Shown here piece by piece: positions 38,497 through 45,701 of a stretch of DNA of 64,000 bases. The translations under genes were made by a program, and so were the position numbers. The stretch comes from Gemmatimonadota bacterium (GTDB taxonomy: Bacteria; Gemmatimonadota; Gemmatimonadetes; Gemmatimonadales; Gemmatimonadaceae), in NCBI GenBank assembly GCA_028287235.1, contig JAQBQB010000008.1, positions 122,086 through 186,085 of the forward strand. The letters run 5' to 3'. Numbering within the stretch: the first letter of the stretch is position 1; each line of letters starts with the position of its first letter. The notes under the pieces were generated by a model that saw only the letters and a list, made by a program, of their open reading frames with translations, ran no database searches and had not been told where the DNA came from.

Positions 38497-39957
38497 ATGA
38501 AATACGCCGAACTCCGTAACTACGTCGGAGGCGATTTCGTCGCCCCGACCCATACGCGCCCCGCGCTCGACGTCTACGATCCGAGCAGCGGCGCCATCAT
38601 CTCTCGCGTTCCCCTTTCCGCCGCCGCCGACGTCGACTCGGCCGTGCAGGCAGCACGCGCCGCGTTCCCTGGATGGTCGGCCACGCCCATCAAGGAACGC
38701 GTTCAAATCTTCTTCAAGTACAAGACGCTTCTCGAGCGGCACATCGACGAGCTGGCCGCGCTCGTGACCGAAGAAAACGGCAAGATCGCCAGCGAAGCGC
38801 GCGCCGAGGTTCTGAAGTCGGCGGAGTTGACGGAGTTCGCCTGCTCGCTGCCGCAGATCACGCCGGGCGAAGTGCTCGAGGTGAGCCGCGGCGTGGAGTG
38901 CCGCGTCGAACGCTTCCCGCTCGGCGTCGTTGCCGCGATCACGCCGTTCAACTTTCCGAACATGGTGCCCAACTGGTCGATCCCGAACGCGGTCGCCTTG
39001 GGCAATTGCATGATCCTCAAACCGTCCGAGCTCGTGCCGATCAGCGCCGGCCGCATCGCCGAGCTGCTGCGCGAGGCCGGCCTGCCGCCGGGCGTGTTTC
39101 AGGTGGTGCACGGCGGACAGGAAGCGGTCGAGGCGATCTGCGACCATCCCGGCATCGCCGCGATCAGCTTCGTCGGCTCTACGCGCGTGGCGAAGATCGT
39201 CTACAAGCGCGCGACGTCGAACCTCAAGCGCTGCCTCGCGCTCGGCGGCGCGAAGAACCATCTCATCGTCATGCCCGACGCCGACCGCGAGATGGCCGCG
39301 ACGAACATCGTCGCGTCGATGTCGGGATGTGCCGGCCAGCGGTGCATGGCGGCGTCGGTGATGGTGGCGGTGTCCGAGACGGACCACATCATCGAGCGGA
39401 TGGCCGACGTTGCGCGCGCGATGGTACCGGGTAAGGACATCGGCCCCGTGATCTCGGCCGCGGCGAAGGAGCGCATCACGCGCTACATCGACGAAGCGGA
39501 GGCCGCGGGTGCCAAGGTCATCGTGGACGGACGCAAGACGACCGTCGCGGGGAAAGAGAACGGCTACTACATGGGGCCGACGATCATCGACCGCGTGACG
39601 CCGGACATGCGCATCGCGCAGGAGGAAGTGTTCGGCCCCGTGCTCGTCATCGTGCGCACGCCCGACGTCGACGGCGCGCTGGCGATCGAGAACGCGTCGC
39701 CGTACGGCAACGCGGCGTCGGTGTTCACGGAGAGCGGCAGCGTGGCGCGGTACGTCATGGAGCACGCGAGCGCGGGCATGGTCGGTGTGAACGTCGGCGT
39801 GCCGGTGCCGCGCGAGCCGTTCTCGTTTGGGGGATGGGGTGATTCGAAGTTCGGTGTTGGCGACATCACCGGACGCGGGTCGATCGAGTTCTGGACGCAG
39901 TCGAAGAAGATGACGACCAAGTGGAATCGAGAGGCCGGAACGAACTGGATGTCTTAA
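38497..39957 (+). CDS. mmsA: CoA-acylating methylmalonate/malonate semialdehyde dehydrogenase
   Basis: A 486-aa aldehyde dehydrogenase that makes acetyl-CoA or propionyl-CoA from malonate or methylmalonate semialdehyde with NAD and CoA. Catalytic Cys283 is in SGCAGQRCMAAS. Where hydrolytic ALDHs have ELGGK, this has ALGGAKNH without the general-base Glu, which is the mark of the CoA-dependent class. NAD-binding ITPFNFPNMVPNW and GSTRVAKIVY are visible. It heads a same-strand run with preA, dihydropyrimidinase and beta-ureidopropionase, so its job is probably the last step after beta-alanine (or 3-aminoisobutyrate) transamination. Confidence 0.92.
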   Translation: MKYAELRNYVGGDFVAPTHTRPALDVYDPSSGAIISRVPLSAAADVDSAVQAARAAFPGWSATPIKERVQIFFKYKTLLERHIDELAALVTEENGKIASEARAEVLKSAELTEFACSLPQITPGEVLEVSRGVECRVERFPLGVVAAITPFNFPNMVPNWSIPNAVALGNCMILKPSELVPISAGRIAELLREAGLPPGVFQVVHGGQEAVEAICDHPGIAAISFVGSTRVAKIVYKRATSNLKRCLALGGAKNHLIVMPDADREMAATNIVASMSGCAGQRCMAASVMVAVSETDHIIERMADVARAMVPGKDIGPVISAAAKERITRYIDEAEAAGAKVIVDGRKTTVAGKENGYYMGPTIIDRVTPDMRIAQEEVFGPVLVIVRTPDVDGALAIENASPYGNAASVFTESGSVARYVMEHASAGMVGVNVGVPVPREPFSFGGWGDSKFGVGDITGRGSIEFWTQSKKMTTKWNREAGTNWMS

Positions 39958-39960
39958 CGG

Positions 39961-40118
39961 CAGGGTGTAGGGTACAGGGTGTAGGGTATAGGGGACGTAC
40001 GTCGCGCCTTCGGCGCGACTCGATGAGAAGACCTTTCGGCATCCCCATATCAAGCGGCGCGCCCTCGGCGCGCCGCACACCTTCCCTAAACCCTATACCC
40101 AAAACCCTAAACCCTGAC
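39961..40118. repeat. Family 2 element, copy B, opposite orientation
   Basis: The arms are CAGGGTGTAGGGTACAGG (left) and CCCTAAACCCTATACCC plus AAAACCCTAAACCCTG (right). Internal hairpins are TCGCGCC-TTC-GGCGCGA and GCGGCGCGCC-CTC-GGCGCGCCGC. The reverse complement matches copy A in order and in the linker (AGGTCTTCTCATCGAG against AGGTCCATCTATCGAG). It exactly fills the gap between the mmsA stop and the preA start. Confidence 0.85.
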
Positions 40119-40122
40119 TTCT

Positions 40123-41250
40123 ATGCGCCGCGCGGTGGTTTTTACGGGTATTCAGTTTGAGAACCCCTTCCTCCTCTCCTCCGCGCCGCCGACGGAATCG
40201 GAGAACAACATCCTCCGCGCGTTCGACGCCGGATGGGGCGGGGTCGTGGTGAAGACGATCGGGCTGCATCCGGTCGTCAACGTCGTCGGCGCGCGAACCA
40301 AGTTCTTCCGCACCACGCCCGACGACAACATCGTATCGATGAAGAAGCGCGCCGGGGCGGCACTGCACGGCTCGTGGAACTGGGAGCTCATCTCCGACAA
40401 GGGACTCGACTGGTGGGTCCCGCGCATTCGAAAGATGAAGGAGGCGTATCCCACGCGTGTCGTCATCGCGTCGATCATGGCGGGGTCGGGAAGCGACAAG
40501 GAGCTGCGCGCCTGGCAGACGCTCGCGCAGGGCTGTCAGGACGCCGGTGCCGACGGGCTCGAGTGCAATTTTTCCTGTCCGCACATGGACCGAAAGGACA
40601 TGGGCTCGAACATCGGTAAGGACGAAGGGCTTTGCTCCGTCGTGACCGAAGCGGTGAAGGAAGTCGCGACGATTCCCGTGTGGACGAAGCTGACGCCGGC
40701 GACCCAGGACATCGTCGTGGAGGCGGCGGCCTGCTTCCGCGGCGGCGCCGACGCGATCGTGTCATCGAACACGTTCCCGTCGCTGCCCGTCATCGATCCT
40801 GAGACGTTGGAGTTCGAGATCAACGTCGACGGCTTGGTGTCGAGCGGTGGCTTGGGAGGTCCGGCGATTCTCCCGATGTCGCTCGCCAACATGGCGCGCA
40901 TGTGCCAGGCCTTCCCCGACCGCGCCTTTTCGGCGATCGGTGGTGTATCAGACTTCTCTCAAGCACTCTCCTACATCCTCCTCGGCGCGGGCACCGTGCA
41001 GGTATGCACGGCGGCGATGCTCGACTCGGCGGTGGGACCGAACGTCATCAAGCGGTTGAACGCGGGGCTCGATGCGTTTCTCGATCTGCATGCGGACAAG
41101 TGGAAGTCGATCGAGGATTTCCGCGGGATTCGGCGGGACAGAGTGGTGTCGCAGTCGAGCATTCGTCGGCCGGCGGGGGATGCCTATTCTGGCGGATTCG
41201 AACCCGTCGAAGGGTATGCGGCGCCGGAAGGCACGGTCGTCGCGCAGTAG
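40123..41250 (+). CDS. preA: Dihydropyrimidine dehydrogenase, PreA-type FMN subunit, lacking ferredoxin domain
   Basis: A 375-aa FMN flavoprotein of the dihydroorotate dehydrogenase fold that reduces uracil/thymine with electrons supplied by a partner. Catalytic Cys lies in LECNFSCPHMD; FMN and substrate loops include TIGLHPVVNV, VWTKLTPATQDI and the Gly run GLVSSGGLGGPAILPM. E. coli PreA is about 411 aa and ends in two 4Fe-4S clusters; none of those Cys clusters is here. The NADH-oxidising PreT subunit is not in the window. ATG 40,123 follows directly after the family 2 repeat. Confidence 0.9.
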   Translation: MRRAVVFTGIQFENPFLLSSAPPTESENNILRAFDAGWGGVVVKTIGLHPVVNVVGARTKFFRTTPDDNIVSMKKRAGAALHGSWNWELISDKGLDWWVPRIRKMKEAYPTRVVIASIMAGSGSDKELRAWQTLAQGCQDAGADGLECNFSCPHMDRKDMGSNIGKDEGLCSVVTEAVKEVATIPVWTKLTPATQDIVVEAAACFRGGADAIVSSNTFPSLPVIDPETLEFEINVDGLVSSGGLGGPAILPMSLANMARMCQAFPDRAFSAIGGVSDFSQALSYILLGAGTVQVCTAAMLDSAVGPNVIKRLNAGLDAFLDLHADKWKSIEDFRGIRRDRVVSQSSIRRPAGDAYSGGFEPVEGYAAPEGTVVAQ

Positions 41251-41262
41251 AGAGCTCCAAGG

Positions 41263-41303
41263 GTTTGTCAGCGCTTGTCTGCTTTTGTCCGCGTTAGCTG
41301 CAG
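41263..41303. repeat. Short tandem repeat with 10-bp period
   Basis: Three imperfect decamers, GTTTGTCAGC, GCTTGTCTGC and TTTTGTCCGC, follow each other, then a decayed fourth (GTTAGCTGCAG). It fills the gap between preA and the dihydropyrimidinase. No protein is encoded there. Confidence 0.6.
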
Positions 41304-41333
41304 TCATTGCCTTTCATTCACCCGATCGGGCAT

Positions 41334-42719
41334 ATGCGCTTCGATACCGTCATCAAGTCCGGCAACGTAGTAACACCAGCGGGCTCATACTCCGGCGACA
41401 TCGGTATCACCGGCGAGAAAATCGCGGCCTTGGGAGTTGATCTCGACACCGACGGCGCGACGGTGATCGATGCGACGGGGCATCATGTGATCCCCGGCGT
41501 GCTCGACGTGCACGTGCACCTCGAGCTCCCATTCTGCGGCACCGTCTCGGCCGACGACTATCGCACCGGCACCCGCGCCGCCGCGCGCGGCGGGGTCACC
41601 ACGGTGATCGACTTCGCGATTCCCAGCGCGAACGGCTCGCTCTCCGAAGCGGCCGACACGTGGATGAAGAAGGCCGAAGGGAAGTCGCTGATCGATTACA
41701 CCTTTCACATCTGCATCACGCGGTATCAGGAGCACAAAGACCAGATCGAGGGCATGATCGACCGCGGCTTCACCACCTTCAAGGAATTCATGATCTATGA
41801 ATCCGAGGGGTGGCAGTCGGACGACCGGGCGCTCTTCGGTACACTGGAGCGGATGCGGCAGCTTGGCGGCATGCTGCTCGTACATGCCGAGTCGTCGCGC
41901 GTGTTGGACGAGCTCATCGCGCGCCATCACACGCCGGCGATGATGCAGCAGTACGGTGCGCGGCTGCATCCCATGACGCGGCCGAACTTCGTCGAAGCGG
42001 AAGCGATCCAGCGCGTGGTCCAGTGGAGCGAGGCGACGGGCGGGCGCCTGTACATCGTCCACATGTCGACCGCCGAGGGCGCCGACATCATCCGCGCCGC
42101 GCAGGCGCGCGGCGTCCCGGTGATCGCCGAAACGTGCGTGCAGTATCTCGTGCTCGACGACTCGGTGTTCGAGCGCGAGGATGGCCACCTGTTCGCGTGT
42201 TGTCCCCAATTGAAAAAGCCCAAGGACGTGCAACGTCTATGGGAAGGGCTGCGTCATGGCGAGGTGTCGGTGATCTCGACCGACACGTGCACCTTCACAC
42301 GCGAGCAGAAAGCGATGTGGGAGGGCGACTGGACGAAGATCCCCATGGGGATGCCCGGTCTCGAGACGTTGATGCCGCTGACCTATACGTCGGGCGTGCT
42401 CGAGGGACGGATGACGCTCGACGACATGTGCATGAAGCTCAGCACCAATCCCGCGAAGATCATGGGACTGTATCCGCGAAAGGGCGCGATCCAGGTGGGT
42501 GCAGACGCCGACGTGGCGATCATCCATCCCGAGAAGCGGCACAAGGTGTCGCCGTCGACGATGGAGACGAACGCCGACTGGTCGCCGTACGACGGCTGGG
42601 ATCTCGCCGGCTTCTCGCGCACCACGCTGTCGCGCGGCGACGTGATCGTCGACGACTACAAGGTCGTGGGGCGTGAAGGGCGGGGGCAGTGGCTCCCGCG
42701 CACGGCGCGGACGAACTGA
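41334..42719 (+). CDS. hydA: Dihydropyrimidinase (D-hydantoinase)
   Basis: A 461-aa zinc amidohydrolase that opens dihydrouracil or dihydrothymine to N-carbamoyl-beta-amino acids. Metal ligands His60 and His62 in VLDVHVHLELP, carbamylated Lys150 in TTFKEFMIY, further His in LLVHAESS and YIVHMST, and the catalytic Asp in VISTDTCTFT are all visible. The start is ATG 41,334; a TTG nine codons upstream is less likely. The stop overlaps the permease start (TGATG). No signal peptide, as expected for this cytoplasmic enzyme. Confidence 0.93.
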   Translation: MRFDTVIKSGNVVTPAGSYSGDIGITGEKIAALGVDLDTDGATVIDATGHHVIPGVLDVHVHLELPFCGTVSADDYRTGTRAAARGGVTTVIDFAIPSANGSLSEAADTWMKKAEGKSLIDYTFHICITRYQEHKDQIEGMIDRGFTTFKEFMIYESEGWQSDDRALFGTLERMRQLGGMLLVHAESSRVLDELIARHHTPAMMQQYGARLHPMTRPNFVEAEAIQRVVQWSEATGGRLYIVHMSTAEGADIIRAAQARGVPVIAETCVQYLVLDDSVFEREDGHLFACCPQLKKPKDVQRLWEGLRHGEVSVISTDTCTFTREQKAMWEGDWTKIPMGMPGLETLMPLTYTSGVLEGRMTLDDMCMKLSTNPAKIMGLYPRKGAIQVGADADVAIIHPEKRHKVSPSTMETNADWSPYDGWDLAGFSRTTLSRGDVIVDDYKVVGREGRGQWLPRTARTN

Positions 42720-44221
42720 TGGCCACCGCCGCACCGGAACGCATGCAGACGGCGTACACCGCATCGGACTTCGTGACCACCGACGAGGATCTCTCGTACA
42801 GCCGGCTCTGGAACCACGACCTCGCCCCGACGACCGTCGAGCGGCGCACCTGGTCGACGTACAACATCGCCGCGCTCTGGATCGGCATGAGCGTGGTGAT
42901 CACGACGTACACGCTCGCGTCGGGACTGATGCTCCAGGGGATGAACTGGTGGCAGGCGATGACCACCATTCTGCTCGGCAACTCGATCGTGCTCGTGCCC
43001 ATGATTTTGAACGCGCACGCGGGCACGAAGTACGGCATCTCCTTTCCCGTGCTCTGCCGCGCGTCGTTCGGCGTGTATGGCGCGAACATTCCCGCGATGT
43101 TGCGCGCCGTCGTCGCGTGCGGATGGTTCGGCATTCAGACGTGGATCGGCGCGCTCGCGTTGAACACGCTGCTCACGGCGGCGTGGCCGGGGTGGAGCGG
43201 CGTGCCCGGCGGCATCGCGATCGCCTTCGGCGTGTTCTGGGCGATTCAGGTCGTGATCATCGCGGGCGGCATCGAGCGCATCAAGATGCTCGGCAGCTAC
43301 GCGGCGCCGGTGCTGCTCACGGGCGGCATCGTGCTCCTCGTGTGGGGCATCCGTCATGGCGGCGGATTCGCGAACGTCTTGCACGAGTCGCAGCGTCTGC
43401 AAGGAGTGGAGGCAGGCCGCACGTCGTTCTGGAAGTTGTTTCCCGCCGCGCTCACGGCGAACGTCGGCTACTGGGCCACGCTGAGCCTCAACATTCCCGA
43501 CTTCACCCGATACGCCCGCAGCCAGCGCTCGCAGGCAATGGGACAGGCGCTCGGCCTGCCGACGACGATGACGGCCTTCGCCTTCATCGGCGTGGCCGTG
43601 ACGAGTGCGACCATCGTCATCTTCGGCCAGGCGATCTGGGATCCCGTCGTGCTGGTGACGCGCATCGCGGGGCCGGCGGTGATCATCATCGCCACGCTCG
43701 TCGTCATGACGGCGCAGCTGCACACCAACATGGCGGCGAACGTCGTGTCGCCGTCGAACGATTTCTCGAATCTCAGCCCGCGGCGCATCAGCTTCGTGAC
43801 GGGCGGCATCATCACCGCGGTGATCGGCATCCTGATGATGCCGTGGAAGCTCTACTCCGGTGCGGCCGCGTACATCTTCACCTGGTTGATCGGCTACTCG
43901 AGCCTCATGGGCGCGCTCGGTGGAATTCTGATTGCCGACTATTGGGTGATTCGCCGGCAGAAGTTGTCGTTGCCGGATCTGTTCAAGGAAAACGGCGCGT
44001 ACACGTACACGCGCGGCGTGAATCCGCGGGCGGTGATCGCCCTCGTCGTGGCGATCGCGCCGGTACTGCCGGGATTCCTGCACGCCGTGGTGACCCCCGG
44101 CGGCGCAGTCGCCAACCCCGGCTTCTTCGACCAACTGTACTCGTACGCGTGGTTCGTGACGTTCGCCATCAGCTTCATCGTGTACGTGCTATTGATGCGC
44201 AAAGACCGCCTCCGCGCCTGA
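42719..44221 (+). CDS. NCS1 family nucleobase:cation symporter
   Basis: A 500-aa inner-membrane transporter with about 12 helices. The NCS1 opening motif is SRLWNHDLAPTTVERRTWSTYNIAALWIG, preceded by a soluble N-tail; other family segments are MILNAHAGTKYGISFPVLCRASFG and SLNIPDFTRYARS. Family members import uracil, thymine, allantoin, hydantoins or cytosine. In this cluster uracil, thymine or dihydropyrimidine uptake is the natural reading. ATG at 42,719 overlaps the dihydropyrimidinase stop by one base. Confidence 0.92.
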   Translation: MATAAPERMQTAYTASDFVTTDEDLSYSRLWNHDLAPTTVERRTWSTYNIAALWIGMSVVITTYTLASGLMLQGMNWWQAMTTILLGNSIVLVPMILNAHAGTKYGISFPVLCRASFGVYGANIPAMLRAVVACGWFGIQTWIGALALNTLLTAAWPGWSGVPGGIAIAFGVFWAIQVVIIAGGIERIKMLGSYAAPVLLTGGIVLLVWGIRHGGGFANVLHESQRLQGVEAGRTSFWKLFPAALTANVGYWATLSLNIPDFTRYARSQRSQAMGQALGLPTTMTAFAFIGVAVTSATIVIFGQAIWDPVVLVTRIAGPAVIIIATLVVMTAQLHTNMAANVVSPSNDFSNLSPRRISFVTGGIITAVIGILMMPWKLYSGAAAYIFTWLIGYSSLMGALGGILIADYWVIRRQKLSLPDLFKENGAYTYTRGVNPRAVIALVVAIAPVLPGFLHAVVTPGGAVANPGFFDQLYSYAWFVTFAISFIVYVLLMRKDRLRA

Positions 44222-44263
44222 CGACGCGCCCCTCTTCTGCTTCCCCTTTCCCCTTCCCCCCCA

Positions 44264-45130
44264 ATGCGTCTCGTCAAAGCCGGACTCATTCAAGCGACGC
44301 ACGCCTGCGACACCGACGAAAAGCTCGAGATCATTCGCGAGGCCAACATCGCGAAGCACGTCGACCTCATCGAGCAAGCCGGCCGCGAGGGTGTGCAACT
44401 GCTCTGCATGCAGGAGATCTTCACCGGCCCGTACTTCTGCGCCGAGCAGTCGACGCGCTGGTACGATTCCACCGAGCGTATTCCCGACGGGCCCACGACG
44501 AAGCTGATGCAGTCGCTCGCCAAGAAGCATCAGATGGTGATCGTCGTGCCGCTCTACGAGGAAGAGGGCACGGGTGTCTACTACAACACGGCCGCGGTGA
44601 TCGACGCCGACGGCACCTACCTCGGCAAATACAGAAAGAATCACATCCCGCACACTGCCCCCGGATTCTGGGAGAAGTTCTACTTCAAGCCCGGCAATCT
44701 CGGCTATCCGGTGTTCAAGACGAAGTACGCGAACGTGGGCGTCTACATCTGCTACGACCGCCACTTCCCTGAGGGCGCGCGCGAGCTCGGGCTCAACGGC
44801 GCCGACATCGTGTTCAATCCGTCGGCCACCGTGGCCGGGTTGTCGGAGTACCTCTGGAAGCTCGAGCAGCCGGCGCATGCCGTGGCGAACGCCTACTTCA
44901 TCGGCGCCATCAACCGCGTTGGCCACGAGGCGCCATGGAACATCGGCGAGTTCTACGGGCAGAGCTACTTCTGCGATCCGCGCGGGCAGTTCGTCGCACA
45001 AGCGTCGCGCGACCGGACGGAGCTGATCACGGCGGAGCTCGATCTCGACAAGATTCGCGAGGTGCGAAACGTGTGGCAGTTCTACCGCGACCGGCGGCCC
45101 GAGACGTACGGCGGGCTCACTGCGTTGTGA
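44264..45130 (+). CDS. Beta-ureidopropionase (N-carbamoyl-beta-alanine amidohydrolase)
   Basis: A 288-aa nitrilase-fold hydrolase that releases beta-alanine, CO2 and ammonia. The catalytic triad is Glu51 (LCMQEIF), Lys125 (KYRKNHIPH) and Cys163 (YICYDRHFPEGAREL). Bacterial carbamoylputrescine amidase is close in sequence and length, but the location just after dihydropyrimidinase and the NCS1 permease favours the pyrimidine role. Cytoplasmic. It completes the reductive pyrimidine route except for the transaminase. Confidence 0.88.
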   Translation: MRLVKAGLIQATHACDTDEKLEIIREANIAKHVDLIEQAGREGVQLLCMQEIFTGPYFCAEQSTRWYDSTERIPDGPTTKLMQSLAKKHQMVIVVPLYEEEGTGVYYNTAAVIDADGTYLGKYRKNHIPHTAPGFWEKFYFKPGNLGYPVFKTKYANVGVYICYDRHFPEGARELGLNGADIVFNPSATVAGLSEYLWKLEQPAHAVANAYFIGAINRVGHEAPWNIGEFYGQSYFCDPRGQFVAQASRDRTELITAELDLDKIREVRNVWQFYRDRRPETYGGLTAL

Positions 45131-45194
45131 CCTAGCGCACGCACGTGGCCGAGGCCGCTCGAGAATGTGTCGAATACGATCGAGGCGGAGTCAC

Positions 45195-45217
45195 CTCCAG
45201 TAACACCTCAACTGGAG
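45195..45217 (+). promoter_or_regulatory. Hairpin that could hide the ribosome binding site
   Basis: CTCCAGT (45195-45201) pairs exactly with ACTGGAG (45211-45217) across a nine-base loop, and the latter contains the GGAG Shine-Dalgarno for the ATG at 45,223. Such a stem would reduce translation unless opened. No ligand is implied. Confidence 0.45.
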
Positions 45218-45222
45218 AATCC

Positions 45223-45606
45223 ATGCGCGCACGCATCACGGCTTCGCTGTCCCTGTTGGTCCTCGGTCTCACCATCACCGCCAGTGCGGCGTCGGCACAA
45301 ACCGCCGCGCGGGTGTGCAAGGACGGCACGACGTCGACCGTGACTGGTCGCGGCGCGTGCTCCGGCCACGGCGGCGTCGACGCGAAGGCCACCGACAAGG
45401 CGAAGAAGGCCGCGACCAAGGCCGAGAAGAAGCTCGACAAGGCGCAGGACAAGGCCGTCGCCAAGGCTGACAAGGCCGAGGACAAGTCGTTGAAGGATGC
45501 CAACGGTGCGACCGCGCAGTGCAAGGACGGCACGTACTCGCACGCCAAGACGACGCGCGGCGCCTGTTCCGGGCACGGCGGAATCGCGAAAGGGCTAAAG
45601 TCGTAA
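45223..45606 (+). CDS. Exported DUF3761-like protein with duplicated CKDGT motif
   Basis: A 127-aa secreted protein. Signal peptide SLSLLVLGLTITASAASAQ. After it, CKDGTTSTVTGRGACSGHGG occurs near residue 31 and again near residue 103 as CKDGTYSHAKTTRGACSGHGG, joined by a 50-residue Lys/Ala/Asp-rich helical linker. Each copy matches the DUF3761 consensus that I recall, with a Cys pair. It may bind the cell surface or a polymer; function unknown. Confidence 0.8.
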   Translation: MRARITASLSLLVLGLTITASAASAQTAARVCKDGTTSTVTGRGACSGHGGVDAKATDKAKKAATKAEKKLDKAQDKAVAKADKAEDKSLKDANGATAQCKDGTYSHAKTTRGACSGHGGIAKGLKS

Positions 45607-45619
45607 CTCGCTTCGGCAC

Positions 45620-45660
45620 ATGCAGGGCAACGGCGAGCCTCCGGGCTCGCCGTTCTGCAT
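45620..45660 (+). terminator. Strong hairpin after the DUF3761 gene
   Basis: AACGGCGAGCC (45629-45639), loop TCCG, and GGCTCGCCGTT (45644-45654) form a perfect 11-bp stem; ATGCAG and CTGCAT extend it across a three-base bulge. Only three T follow, so it is a likely but not certain terminator. Confidence 0.6.
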
Positions 45661-45701
45661 TTGGGTTGCGCCGCACCGCCGCAAAACCCAGCTTCCGGGG
45701 C

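Noticed and set aside
39961..40118. Telomere of a linear replicon, suggested by CCCTAAACCCTA-like arms
   Set aside because: The element is internal, only about 158 bp, occurs twice in opposite orientation and is flanked by normal genes.
42673..44772. Long plus-strand frame across the NCS1 permease and beta-ureidopropionase
   Set aside because: It is the wrong frame of two well-supported genes and encodes an Arg/His-rich sequence.
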